Counted from the stretch's first letter, positions 24,901 through 33,202 are shown. The stretch: 64,000 nucleotides of DNA from Candidatus Leptofilum proximum (GCA_016710325.1 JADJXK010000002.1:2108001-2172000); one strand, 5' to 3'. The notes: generated from the letters alone by a model not told the origin. Translations and numbers: made by a program.

Positions 24901-25867
24901 AGGTGAGGTCGCCGGAGCCACCGTCGTTAACGGCCACGTCATCAACAATGCTGCTCCACGGCGTTACGTCTAAAACGCCATCATCGCCGACGTCGAGATC
25001 ATCACTAACGCTGCCGGTAAAATCTTTAACCAGCAGCAGCGTCAGGGTGCCATTTTCAAAAACATTGCCCAAAAAGCCGGTGGTCCAGTAGCCATCCGCA
25101 TTGGTGGTGCCCACCTGAATCGCACTGTCGATAACCCCAGCCCCGGTACCATCTCCTTCAATTTGCAGCAGGGTAAAAGCGCTGTAATCGGTACTGGCAT
25201 CCCCAGCAACCTCGACAAATTCGTGGGTGTCTGTGCCCACGTGATTCACCACAAACTCATTGATGATAGGTGCAGCGGGTTCCACAATACCGCCAAAGCT
25301 CTGACCGGTATTAACGGCGCCAAACGTTTCCGGCTGTTCAATTGCCCAGACAAAATCTTCATAGGTGGTGCCGGTGCCTTCCAACTGCAGGGAGGAGCCG
25401 ACAGGGCCAGATCCAGACTGACTTACGCCAATATCCGTGCTGGTTAAACCAGACGCCGGGCCATCAGCAGCGGAAAAACTGCCCTCATAACTAAGAAACT
25501 GGATGACAGCGTTTGCGGCGTCTACCAACGCCACGCCATCAGGCGCACCGTTTTGGATGCCGTTGGATGGGTAAGAAACAAAAACGACGCCATACCCATT
25601 TTGCAGATTGGGGATGGCGCCGCTCAGGGGGGTAGTGGTATAGGCTAAACTGTTGGAGCCATTGTATAACACCAGACTCCAGCCAGTCAGGTCTGTTCCG
25701 GCTGGCCCAGCAATTTCAATCGCTTCACCCACATCGGTGCCGGTATTGTCGTAATGTATTTCATTGATAAAGACAGTTGTTTGAGCAAAGACGGGGATGC
25801 TCATGGTCAAGAGCAGCGTTAAGAAAAAAACGACCGCTGCTGCGCGTATAGGACGTGTGGATTTCAT
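21947..25867 (-). CDS. Secreted ExeM/NucH-type nuclease with lamin-tail domains
   Basis: A 1306-aa protein with a Sec signal peptide (residues 1-28, AAAVVFFLTLLLTMSIPVFAQ). Lamin-tail-type domains: TVFINEIHYDNTGTDVGEAIEI at about 30 and VVISQVYGGGGNSGATLTHDF at about 400. An OB-like stretch follows (about 630-700, VVIEGVVVGDFQNN). The endonuclease/exonuclease/phosphatase domain spans about 840-1160 with intact motifs SFNVLNYF, GLIEIEN, VNHLKSKGSDC, IGDLNSYDKEDP and SSDHDAV. C-terminal cadherin-like region about 1170-1290. Such enzymes degrade extracellular DNA. GAAGGAG precedes the ATG. It could supply deoxynucleosides to the DeoC pathway (inference). Confidence 0.88.
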   Translation of the reverse strand: MKSTRPIRAAAVVFFLTLLLTMSIPVFAQTTVFINEIHYDNTGTDVGEAIEIAGPAGTDLTGWSLVLYNGSNSLAYTTTPLSGAIPNLQNGYGVVFVSYPSNGIQNGAPDGVALVDAANAVIQFLSYEGSFSAADGPASGLTSTDIGVSQSGSGPVGSSLQLEGTGTTYEDFVWAIEQPETFGAVNTGQSFGGIVEPAAPIINEFVVNHVGTDTHEFVEVAGDASTDYSAFTLLQIEGDGTGAGVIDSAIQVGTTNADGYWTTGFLGNVFENGTLTLLLVKDFTGSVSDDLDVGDDGVLDVTPWSSIVDDVAVNDGGSGDLTYATTVLAPGFSGSAFTPGGASRIPDGVDTDSAADWALNDFDGEGLPGFTGTPDPGEAVNTPDVVNALVPDVGGPIEVVISQVYGGGGNSGATLTHDFIELYNAGDDPVDISGWSVQYTSSSGTTWQVTSLSGTMAPGSYYLIQQAAGSGGSAPLPTPDAVGTIAMSATNGKVALVNSSTGLSGTCPLGDASLVDLVGYGTANCFEGSAATAALSNTTAAIRKDAGNQDTDDNAADFDVAAPNPRNSSGGGGGGGDIGACGEPATFIHEVQGSGLVSPLLGSTVVIEGVVVGDFQNNASADNGDLNGFYVQEEDSDADADPATSEGIFVFAPGAMDVSVGDQVRVGGVVAEFNGLTEISGVEAVQVCGTDNTISPTSVTIPTDLEAYEGMLVILDQTLYISEYFNYDRFGEIVLTPERQYQPTAVYEPGSPEQMALAAANAANRITLDDGRTTQNPDPAIHPNGMVFDLSNRFRGGDILNNVTGVVDFAFGLYRIQPTQGADYTSTNPRPAEPEDVGGSLKVASFNVLNYFTTIDTGAFICGPAGDQECRGADDANELARQRAKIIAALATINADVVGLIEIENHPGDVPTADLVSGLNDVLGSGTYAYIETGAIGTDAIRVAFIYKPGSVTPVGAYAVLDSSVDSRFDDTKNRPALAQSFLENSTGEIFTVAVNHLKSKGSDCNDVGDPDLGDGAGNCNLTRLAAAQALVDWLAADPTGSGDPDALIIGDLNSYDKEDPIDAILAGPDDTLGTSDDYTDLAFAFGGELAYTYVFDGQLGYLDYALANSSLVGQITGTTEWHINADEPDLLDYDTTFKQDPQDALYEPNAYRSSDHDAVIVGLSLSTSTGNTAPFCGDAYPSVGELWPPNGSFVAINVLGVTDADGDAISILVDSIYQDEPVFGPGSGNTGPDGMGVGTDTAYVRAERMGSGDGRFYHIFFTASDGNGGSCSGEVLVVVPRSLGGRVPPVDGGALYDSTVSRSRK

Positions 25868-26477
25868 AAAATCTCCTTCTATATCTACATCATTTACATC
25901 ATCTATCTGCATCTGGGGCAACCATGCCTACAAAGCTTCGGTATGCTTTCCAGCAGATAAACTTCACTAAATCAAATCGTTTTGGGACAAGCTGATAATA
26001 TAAGTTATGGAGAGTGCTAAACGCACCTGGCTATGTTGTGTATTTCTAGCTAGTTCCGATAGACTACCTCCTTTAGCGGCAATCTGCTGGCAAATAAAAC
26101 GGCAAAAAGCACCCCAGGGTGGGGCTGCCATTTTTGTGCCATTATTTTGTTTAATTTTTCTCCCGGAGAGAGACGCAAGGGAAATAGAATACAGCCACAA
26201 CAATTGTACTGGATATCCACTTACATGCTACCTTACAGCATCGCTTAAGACGCGCTGTGCTAATCTGGTTCCCACCCGCGCCGCGACGGGGTTGGGTACC
26301 CATCCTCAGCAATCTGAAAATCCCCTCATTTACGCTTCCAATCTCTCTCTGTTGGCTCTCCTGACAGCTTTTGACAGTATTTCACCGTTATATTCCCAGC
26401 CGGTGATGGCCGTAGGCTGCTCGCTGGAAACGGCCGTCTACCCAAACCGACTGAGTCAAAACATTGAGGAGAAACGA
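25868..26477 (+). other. Long intergenic region between divergent genes
   Basis: 610 nt separating the nuclease start and the HMG-CoA reductase start. The reductase frame remains open from 26007, but the translation is Cys-rich and compositionally unlike the enzyme, so I do not treat it as coding. A TTGACA at 26371-26376 has no well-spaced -10. Promoters for both genes must lie here. Confidence 0.5.
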
Positions 26478-27758
26478 GTGGGCGACAAATCATCACGATT
26501 ACCAGGATTTTATAAACGGCCGTTAACCGAGCGAGTCAACATCGTGGCCGAATGGGCCAGCCTGGACGAAGACGACAAGGCTGTGCTGTTGGGTCAGGGG
26601 CTTTCCAATGAGCTGGCCGACAAAATGATCGAAAACACGCTGGGCACCTTTGCCCTGCCGCTGGGCATCGCCGTAAACTTTTTGGTAAACGGCCGTGACT
26701 ACCTCATCCCCATGGCCGTCGAAGAACCCAGCGTGGTGGCTGCTGTCAGCAACGCCGCCAAGAAGATTCGCGCCGGGGGTGGCTTCCACACCAACGCTAC
26801 CGCCCCCGTGATGATTGGCCAGATCCAGGTGCTGGACATCCCGGATATGAACGCGGCCATCGCCGCCATCAACGCCAACAAAGCCCATTTGCTGGAAACG
26901 GCCAACTGCTGCGACAAAGTGATTGTGAGCCTGGGTGGCGGCGCGTTGGACATCGTGGCACGGCCGTTTGCCGACACGCCCGTTGGACCCATGCTTATCG
27001 TGCATCTTCACTTCGATACGCGCGATGCGATGGGCGCCAACGCCATCAACACCGCGCTGGAGTCACTAGCCCCAGAGATTGCCCGCTTGACCAACGGCCG
27101 TACCAACCTGCGCATTCTCTCTAACCTGGCCGACCAGCGCACCGCCACCGCTCGCTGCACCATCCCCGCCGCCAAGCTGGCCACCGAGGACCTGGCAGGC
27201 ACGGAAGTCGCCCGGCTCATCGAAGAGGCCAACGCCTTTGCTATCGTCGATCCGTACCGGGCAGCCACCCACAACAAGGGCATCATGAATGGCATCGATG
27301 CGGTGTGTATTGCCACCGGCAACGACTGGCGGGCAGTAGAGGCGGGGGCTCATTCATTTGCGGCAAAGGACGGCCGTTACCAGGCCCTCACCCACTGGCA
27401 CGTGGATGAAAACGGCGATCTCTACGGCGAAATCACCCTGCCAATGGCTGTAGGCATGGTTGGCGGCGCCACCAAAGTGCACCCAACTGCCCGCACCGCC
27501 ATGAAAATCTTAAACGTAAAATCCGCGCCCGAGTTGGCCCAGGTGATGGCCGCCGTTGGCCTGGCGCAAAACCTGGCCGCCATCAATGCTCTGGCCACCG
27601 TGGGCATCCAAAAAGGGCACATGGCCCTGCACGCCCGCCAGGTAGCCATGGCCGCTGGCGCTCCCGAAGCACTTATCCAATTTGTAGCCGATCAACTCGT
27701 CGCCGAGCGGCGCATTCATGTCGATCGCGCCAAGGAAATTTTGCACAGTAATCGGTGA
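26478..27758 (+). CDS. Hydroxymethylglutaryl-CoA reductase, class II-like
   Basis: A 426-aa enzyme converting HMG-CoA to mevalonate with NAD(P)H. The GTG at 26478 is chosen: GAGGAGA lies 7 nt upstream, and SRLPGFYKRPLTERV is the usual class II N-terminus. Catalytic motifs present: Glu in IENTLGTFALPLGIAVNFLVNG, the Asp-containing DTRDAMGANAINT, Lys in ATHNKGIMNGIDAV and the C-terminal His in KGHMALHARQ. The class II form serves either direction depending on the host. Next to HMG-CoA synthase and thiolase genes, a biosynthetic mevalonate role is likely. The last residues (HSNR) come from the following repeat. Confidence 0.95.
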   Translation: MGDKSSRLPGFYKRPLTERVNIVAEWASLDEDDKAVLLGQGLSNELADKMIENTLGTFALPLGIAVNFLVNGRDYLIPMAVEEPSVVAAVSNAAKKIRAGGGFHTNATAPVMIGQIQVLDIPDMNAAIAAINANKAHLLETANCCDKVIVSLGGGALDIVARPFADTPVGPMLIVHLHFDTRDAMGANAINTALESLAPEIARLTNGRTNLRILSNLADQRTATARCTIPAAKLATEDLAGTEVARLIEEANAFAIVDPYRAATHNKGIMNGIDAVCIATGNDWRAVEAGAHSFAAKDGRYQALTHWHVDENGDLYGEITLPMAVGMVGGATKVHPTARTAMKILNVKSAPELAQVMAAVGLAQNLAAINALATVGIQKGHMALHARQVAMAAGAPEALIQFVADQLVAERRIHVDRAKEILHSNR

Positions 27759-27831
27759 ACCGTAATCCGTAAACGGTAATCGGTTATCCGTAAAAATAGA
27801 CCGATTACCAACTACCGATTACGGATTACCG
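27748..27831 (+). repeat. Iterated-word hairpin (GTAATCG family)
   Basis: Words GTAATCG, GTGAACC, GTAATCC and GTAAACG on the left pair with CCGATTACC/CGATTACGG on the right, centred on AAAAATAGA. It contains the stop of the reductase gene and ends just before the Shine-Dalgarno of the synthase gene. Confidence 0.75.
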
Positions 27832-27845
27832 AAACAGAGGACAAA

Positions 27846-28922
27846 ATGAGTGAATACAAACCTCAAGATGGATTAATGAAACCAGACCGCCCGGTGGGCA
27901 TCGTCGGGTACGGGGCGTATGTGCCCCGCTATCGCCTCCCTGCCAGTGAGGTCTCTAAAATGTGGACCAACGGCACGGGCGGCACGCCCATCGTGGAAAA
28001 AGCGGTCAATGGGCTGGATGAAGACGTCATCACCATGTCGATTGAAGCCGCGCGGAATGCCATGATGCGCGCACGGATCAATCCGCAGGAGATTCGCGCC
28101 GTCTGGGTGGGCAGCGAAAGCCACCCATACGCCGTCAAGCCCAGCAGCACCATCGTCGCCGAAGCCATTGGCGCAGTACCCAATACCATGGCGGGCGACT
28201 GGGAGTTTGCCTGCAAAGCAGGCACGGAAGCGATGCAGGCCGCCATCGGCTTTGTCGGCTCGGGCATGGCCCGCTACGCCTTCAGCATTGGCATGGATAC
28301 GGCGCAGGGACGGCCCGGTGATGCTCTGGAATACACGGCAGCGGCGGGAGGAGCGGCCGTACTGCTGGGACCAGCGGCTGAATCCGTAGCTATCATCAAC
28401 GGCTCCTACTCCTTCGTGACGGACACGCCAGATTTCTGGCGGCGCGCCCACGCTGAGTACCCATCCCACGGCGACCGCTTCACGGGCGAACCCGCCTACT
28501 TCAAGCACGTCCAGGGCGCGGCGGAAATGCTGATGGAATCGCTCGGCACCAAATCAAGTGATTACCAGTGGGCCGTTTTCCACCAGCCCAACGCCAAATT
28601 CCCGGAACGCGTGGCGGGTCAGCTGGGTTTCTCCAAAGAGCAGATCAAGCCAGGTTTGCTTAGCCCGCGCATCGGTAACACCTATTCCGGCAGCACGATG
28701 ATTGGCCTCACCGCCATCCTGGACATCGCCAAGCCCGGCGACCGCATCCTGATGGTCAGCTACGGCTCCGGCGCTGGCTCCGACGCCTTCGACATCGAAG
28801 TGACCGACAAACTGCCCGAAGTGCAGCATCTGGCCACCACCACCGAAGCGTACATCAGCCGTCGCACGGAAATTAATTACGCCACGTACACCCGGTATCG
28901 GGATAAGCTGAAACTTTCTTAA
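27846..28922 (+). CDS. Hydroxymethylglutaryl-CoA synthase, archaeal type
   Basis: A 358-aa enzyme condensing acetyl-CoA and acetoacetyl-CoA. The form is archaeal: VGIVGYGAYVPRYRLP N-terminus, VNGLDEDVITMSIEAARNA (Glu), the nucleophile Cys in DWEFACKAGTEAMQAAIGFV, His in AVFHQPNAKFP and GNTYSGSTMIGLTAILD. Length 350 matches archaeal forms, not the longer eukaryotic ones. In archaea the synthase, thiolase and a DUF35 protein form one complex that channels acetoacetyl-CoA. All three genes are present here in that order. ACAGAGGACAAA precedes the ATG. Confidence 0.95.
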   Translation: MSEYKPQDGLMKPDRPVGIVGYGAYVPRYRLPASEVSKMWTNGTGGTPIVEKAVNGLDEDVITMSIEAARNAMMRARINPQEIRAVWVGSESHPYAVKPSSTIVAEAIGAVPNTMAGDWEFACKAGTEAMQAAIGFVGSGMARYAFSIGMDTAQGRPGDALEYTAAAGGAAVLLGPAAESVAIINGSYSFVTDTPDFWRRAHAEYPSHGDRFTGEPAYFKHVQGAAEMLMESLGTKSSDYQWAVFHQPNAKFPERVAGQLGFSKEQIKPGLLSPRIGNTYSGSTMIGLTAILDIAKPGDRILMVSYGSGAGSDAFDIEVTDKLPEVQHLATTTEAYISRRTEINYATYTRYRDKLKLS

Positions 28923-28924
28923 AA

Positions 28925-28999
28925 AGTGGCAAGTTGCAAGTAGCAAGTTGCAAGTAAACAGTACCTTCCACTTGCAACTTGCCACCTGCAACCTGCAAC
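28925..28999 (+). repeat. Iterated-word hairpin (GCAAGTT family)
   Basis: Four 7-nt words (GCAAGTT/GCAAGTA) on the left pair with CTTGCAACTTGCCACCTGCAA-type words on the right. It lies between the synthase and thiolase genes. A smaller relative lies at 3193-3246. Confidence 0.8.
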
Positions 29000-29026
29000 C
29001 CTTTTCCCTAGATCAAGAACAACCTT

Positions 29027-30181
29027 ATGAACGACGTATCAATCATTGGCCTCGGCCAAACCGAAGTAAAAGAGATGTGGAGCACCTCCATTCGCCATCT
29101 GGCGTGGTACGCCATTGAGGCCGCATTGGATGATGCCCACGTGAGCAAGGTAGATGCCCTGTTTGTGGGCAACATGGCTGCCGGGCAGTTGAGCCATCAG
29201 CTGCACCTGGGGGCACTCATTGCCGATTTTGCCGGGATGCGCGGCATTGAAGCGGTCAACGTGGAAGCGGCCGATGCCTCGGGCGGCGCAGCGCTGCGGC
29301 AGGGCATCCTGGCCGTCAAGAGCGGCCTGGTGGAAACAGCGCTGGTTGTGGGCGTGGAGAAGATGACGGATCAGGTGGGCAGTCCGGTTACGGCCGTTCT
29401 CAGCAGCACCCTTGACGCCGACTATGAAGCCATTCACGGGCTGACCGTAGCGGGCATGGGCGCGCTGCTGATGCGCCGCTACATGCACGAGTACGGCATT
29501 GGCGTCGAAGATTTCGCCAATTTCAGCGTCAACGCCCACGCCAATGGCGCTGACAATCCCCTGGCGATGTTCCGCAATCGAATCAAGGCCGAACGATTTG
29601 GTAGCGCCCCGCCGGTGGCCACGCCGGTCAACCTGTTTGATGCCGCCCCCAGCGGTGACGGGGCAGCGGCGGTGGTGATCACCAGCCACGAGCGAGCCCA
29701 GGACATGGTGCCACAGCCCGTGCGCATTGCTGGCTCCGCCCTGGCCACCGACACGCTGGCCCTGCACGATCGCAAAAACATGCTGCACCTGCGCGCCGCC
29801 GAACTCAGCGCGCAAAAGGCCATGCAGGCCGCGGGCGTCAGCCACAACGACATTGACCTGTTTGAGCTGCATGATTCATTCACGGTGATGGCGGCCTTAT
29901 CGCTGGAAGCAGCCGGTTTTGCCGCGCCGGGCGAAGGCTGGCAGTTGGCCCGGGACATGGAGATTGGGCGGAACGGCCGTATTCCCATCAGCACGTTTGG
30001 CGGCTTAAAAGCACGCGGCAATCCCGGCGGCGCGACGGGCATGTACCAGGTTGTGGAAGTAGCCCGGCAGCTGCGCGGCCAGGCGGGCACCAACCAGATT
30101 GCCGAGGCCAAAATTGGCATGACGCAAAACCTGGGGGGTAGTGGGGCAACGGCCGTTACGCATGTACTCAGTAATCGGTAA
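29027..30181 (+). CDS. Thiolase, archaeal acetoacetyl-CoA thiolase family
   Basis: A 384-aa protein of the archaeal/SCP2-like thiolase group: VSIIGLGQTEVKEMWS, GNMAAGQLSHQLHLGALIADF, VVGVEKMTD, FDLFELHDSFTVMAALSLEAAG (a GxHxx-type region with the first active-site His), GGLKARGNPGGATGMYQVVE and the C-terminal GGSGATAVTHVLS. In archaeal thiolases the nucleophile Cys lies in EAACASGG; here the DNA clearly encodes EAADASGGAALR, with Asp instead. Either the acyl-enzyme mechanism is altered or the protein is structural in the complex. The C-terminal SNR is provided by the next hairpin repeat. Confidence 0.88.
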   Translation: MNDVSIIGLGQTEVKEMWSTSIRHLAWYAIEAALDDAHVSKVDALFVGNMAAGQLSHQLHLGALIADFAGMRGIEAVNVEAADASGGAALRQGILAVKSGLVETALVVGVEKMTDQVGSPVTAVLSSTLDADYEAIHGLTVAGMGALLMRRYMHEYGIGVEDFANFSVNAHANGADNPLAMFRNRIKAERFGSAPPVATPVNLFDAAPSGDGAAAVVITSHERAQDMVPQPVRIAGSALATDTLALHDRKNMLHLRAAELSAQKAMQAAGVSHNDIDLFELHDSFTVMAALSLEAAGFAAPGEGWQLARDMEIGRNGRIPISTFGGLKARGNPGGATGMYQVVEVARQLRGQAGTNQIAEAKIGMTQNLGGSGATAVTHVLSNR

Positions 30182-30229
30182 AGGTAAAACTAATCACCGA
30201 TTACGCCTTACCGACCACCGATTACCCGC
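30168..30229 (+). repeat. Iterated-word hairpin (GTAATCG family)
   Basis: GTAATCGGTAAAGG on the left pairs with CCGATTACGCC and CCGATTACCC on the right. It covers the thiolase stop codon. 30230-30367 then holds only a probable 5' region of the next gene. Confidence 0.65.
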
Positions 30230-30367
30230 TTTTGGTAGCTTTTGACAGTCTCACCGTCCACACTGACAGTGAATGAGAGATGTTTTGCAGATAATGGATT
30301 GTGACAAACGGCGCAAATTGGATGAACGGCCGTTAATGAACCTGAAATTAATTGGGGAGATAAAGTT

Positions 30368-30778
30368 ATGGAAGTTTCACGCCATTGGCGATTACAAGAA
30401 CAAAGATACAAACTAGTTGGTGAAACCTGCGAAAGCTGCGGGGTCAAGCTGTTCCCGCCGCGTGATGTGTGCCTGGAATGCCAGGCCCCGGCTTACGAGC
30501 TGTACACTTTCACTGGCCTTGGTGAAATTTACTCCTTCACCACCATTTATGATGCGCCAGCAGGCTTTGAGCACAGCGCTCCCTACACCGTGGCGCTCGT
30601 CAAGCTAGAAGAAGGTCCGATCGTCACCGCCCAATTGACCGATCTAGACGAGAACGAACTCAGCATCGGCATGCCGGTAGAGATGGTTACACGCAAGCTG
30701 CGCACTGATGGGGACGAAGGCATGATTGTCTACGGTTACAAATTCCGTCCGATTTGTTCGACGCTTGCTCTGAATTAG
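30368..30778 (+). CDS. DUF35 OB-fold/zinc-ribbon protein
   Basis: A 136-aa protein with an N-terminal helix (SRHWRLQEQRYKLVGETC), rubredoxin-like zinc ribbon CESCG...CLECQ (about 22-42) and an OB fold (GLGEIYSFTTIYDAP, YTVALVKLEEGPIVTAQLTD, VEMVTRKL). In archaea this protein bridges thiolase and HMG-CoA synthase and helps pass the CoA intermediate. The gene follows thiolase with a GGGGAG Shine-Dalgarno. The final 9 residues look non-conserved, near the border of the degenerate region that follows. Confidence 0.92.
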   Translation: MEVSRHWRLQEQRYKLVGETCESCGVKLFPPRDVCLECQAPAYELYTFTGLGEIYSFTTIYDAPAGFEHSAPYTVALVKLEEGPIVTAQLTDLDENELSIGMPVEMVTRKLRTDGDEGMIVYGYKFRPICSTLALN

Positions 30779-30779
30779 A

Positions 30780-31084
30780 CGTTTTGCCCCTACCGCTAGA
30801 TGTGCTATTGATGTCAATCCCAAGAAGCGATAGCACATCTAGCTTGAAAATGACCTTATCTTCTTCTGTGATTTTGCCTTTTCTGGCTAGCGTAATGATC
30901 CACTGTCTCTCAACGAGAAGTTGATCTAACTCTTTCTGCAGCTTTTCCCACTGCTCAAGGCTCATTTCTACTTGTGAACGCCAGTTCTGGATATGCTTTC
31001 TCGCTTGGGAAATCAAGACATCTGGCTGGTCAAAAATTTCTCTGTTAACACAAAAACGACCTTCGAGAATGCGCTGTAACGGCC
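30780..31084 (-). pseudogene. Possible serine-recombinase C-terminal remnant
   Basis: On the minus strand a fragment encodes a charged coiled-coil region (SQVEMSLEQWEKLQKELDQL, then LARKGKITEEDK). This is the pattern of the helical tail in large serine recombinases, where a helix precedes an EED-type turn. The frame runs into the 3' end of the DUF35 gene and has no catalytic domain in the window. It is probably a relic of a mobile element; an unrelated coiled-coil ORF is the alternative. Confidence 0.4.
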
Positions 31085-31159
31085 GTATTGTCCTTGGCCA
31101 AAAATGACCTGCTAAAATGGGAAAACATGAGCGGTAGCTCACCGAAAGATTCACCAGAA

Positions 31160-31636
31160 AGAGGGTTGGACGTATCAGATGCGCTTACTGCACACGTCCC
31201 GTTTTTTGCTCTCCCAGAGAAAAAACGAGTTACTACTCTAAAAGTGACTCGTCTGCCTGGCTCATTAACCAGGCTGATTTCCAGCTAGAATTTTGTAGGC
31301 GCAACCCGCATTGAAACCCCAAACACATTTTCTTGGTGCCTTCGGTCAACTGCAACTATTCATGAATTTCGTCACAGGTATGATGTGGGAATTGGCAATA
31401 GCGACCAACAGAGCATCGCTTCACGGGAAAATGGCTGATGATCAGCTCAGGATCGAACGTTTTGACGGCGATCATGCAACAATCAGAGTTACCAGCGCCT
31501 TAAAAGCATACCAAAACAACCTGTTTGCAAACGGGACGCGTCAATTCTGGCGTCTCGTTTTCGGAGACCGACGTCCCAGAAAATGAGACGTACGACCAAA
31601 AAAATAAGGCGTGTAAATTTATACGTCCAACCCTCT
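31160..31636. mobile_element. Inverted-repeat element, MITE-like (477 bp)
   Basis: A perfect 16-bp inverted repeat, AGAGGGTTGGACGTAT at 31160-31175 and its complement at 31621-31636, bounds a 477-bp AT-rich segment. Inside is one ORF (31311-31586, 91 aa) I cannot assign. No transposase and no obvious target duplication are seen. It may be a non-autonomous element or the shell of an eroded IS. Confidence 0.5.
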
Positions 31637-31735
31637 CTATCAGTTGAAAGTTCAGCTTATTTCCCGAATTTCTTGCTATTTGGCGGGAATCTAAAGAAAT
31701 ATCAATCCTTGTCGGCTTTCCATGCAGTGATCTCG

Positions 31736-32346
31736 TCACCAATCCGTAACTGAACGGTTTCCACCGAACGGCCGTTTCTGATCCACCCTAAGTGCACGCC
31801 TCGCCTTGAGCACTGTATTTCTGATGACCGGCTTGATGAAGCTTTTCATCCCCGAGCTAAGAGCCGCTTTTTCTGGCCAATTGACAGCGGCCAACATTCC
31901 CTTCCATGCTTTTAATATATGGTTTGTGCCGCTTATGGAAACGGCCGTTGGCCCAAATGTATCGTCCAACATAGCAAGGTCAGTAATGCGGCTGAGGCGA
32001 AAAACGCGACGGCCGTGTCGCAGATGGCAGTAGCCATAAAGATACCAATCGTTCACCATGGGCACCAGGCTGTAGGGATCAACCTCCCAGACGACGGCTT
32101 CATCTTCGTGCCGCTTTTGATAACAAAAACGCAGCCGTCGTGGGCCAGCAATGGCCTGCCAGAGGGTGGTCAGTGTCTGGCGGTGAAAAAGAGTACGCTC
32201 TCCTGTAAAACCTGCACCTCTTCTGCCACCGGCGCGGGCAGCACGGCCCGGATTTTTTGCCCGGCCAGGTGGGCTGCTGCCTGCAAGGGCAATTCAAAAT
32301 GCTGGCCGATAAATTCAATGCCCAGCAGCCGGTCGGTGCGATTCAT
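31736..32346 (-). pseudogene. YafY-type WYL-domain regulator, degenerate
   Basis: The start is intact (GAGGAG, then MNRTDRLL, the usual N-terminus of HTH-WYL regulators), but the HTH region is deleted and the text jumps to a middle-domain piece (AAAHLAGQKIRAVLPAPVAEE). After a stop at about 32170 the WYL domain continues in another frame (LTTLWQAIAGPRRLRFCYQK, then PYSLVPMVNDWYLYGYCHLR and RVFRLSRITDLAML). The 3' end is replaced by sequence ending in ETVQLRIGDEIT. At least one frameshift and one internal deletion, so non-functional as a transcription factor. Confidence 0.75.
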
Positions 32347-32398
32347 AAGCTTGGCTCCTCGTCACAACGAGCTCTTATAAATAGCCCGTAAAAGCTCT

Positions 32399-33202
32399 TT
32401 AGGCTGCCAAACGATAACCCACGCCGCGTACATTCAAAATGAACTGCGGCTGCTCTGGCTGCGGTTCAAGCTTGTGCCGCAGCGTGTAAATGTGACGCTT
32501 GATCAGCTCCTTGGCCTCCCAGGGTTCCGCTGCATAATCCAAAACAACGCGCGTTAAGGTGACGTAATCAATGACCGCCCCATCCTGTTCCGCCAGGGCC
32601 AGCAGCAGACTGTACTCCGTTGGCGTCAAAGCCAACGCTTGCCCAGCACACCGCACTTGATAGGTGGCACGGTTAATTTCCAGCGCCCCTTTTATGAGTA
32701 AATTTGTCTCAGCTGTTTGGGCAGAGTAGGACGGGGATGTCCCCGGCAGCTGCTGCAAGCGCAGCAGGCCAACCTGCAATGTTTCTAGCAAAGTGGCTTG
32801 TTCCCGCTGGCGGCGGGCTTCTATGAGGGCACGATTGACCACATCGCGCGGCGTGTCCGGTTTGGCGGGTTTGAGCAGGTAATCGAAGGCGCCTTCTTTA
32901 ACGGCCGTCATCGCCGTTTCCAGCGTACCATGCCCTGTCAGCATGACAACCGCTAAATGGGGTTTTCTGGCTTTAAGTGCTGTCAACAGTTCCGTACCTG
33001 ACATCCCTGGCATATGGATATCCAGAACGGCCGTTTCCGCATCAAAATAAGTCAAAGTATCCATCGCCTCAGCTGCTGAAGCCGCACCGCGCACCTCATG
33101 GCCATCTTTCTGCAGAATCGCTTTCAGCCCGTCGCGGATATTTGTTTCGTCGTCTACCAGCAGGATTTTGCCCGAAAATAATTGTTGCTCTGCCAAAATC
33201 AA
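32399..33202 (-). CDS. Response regulator, receiver plus winged helix
   Basis: A 267-aa regulator. The receiver (about 10-130) has KILLVDDETNIRDGL, phospho-acceptor Asp in AVLDIHMPGMSGTELL, MLTGHGTLETAMTAVKEGAFDYLLKPAKPD. A helical linker leads to an OmpR/PhoB-type winged helix (about 175-265: LTPTEYSLLLALAEQ, AKELIKRHIYTLRHKLEP, ILNVRGVGYRLAA). The receiver is NtrC-like, the output OmpR-like. TTG start overlapping the stop of the histidine kinase gene by 4 nt, so coupled. Signal unknown. Confidence 0.9.
   Translation of the reverse strand: MILAEQQLFSGKILLVDDETNIRDGLKAILQKDGHEVRGAASAAEAMDTLTYFDAETAVLDIHMPGMSGTELLTALKARKPHLAVVMLTGHGTLETAMTAVKEGAFDYLLKPAKPDTPRDVVNRALIEARRQREQATLLETLQVGLLRLQQLPGTSPSYSAQTAETNLLIKGALEINRATYQVRCAGQALALTPTEYSLLLALAEQDGAVIDYVTLTRVVLDYAAEPWEAKELIKRHIYTLRHKLEPQPEQPQFILNVRGVGYRLAA

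Noticed and set aside
26007..26477. In-frame N-terminal extension of HMG-CoA reductase (157 codons)
   Set aside because: Composition is Cys-rich and unlike the enzyme, the family starts near SRLPGFYKRP, and the GTG at 26478 has a good Shine-Dalgarno.
5454..30229. CRISPR array made of the iterated words
   Set aside because: Words are 7-8 nt, lack unique spacers, and are arranged as inverted arms, not as direct repeats with spacers; no cas gene is present.
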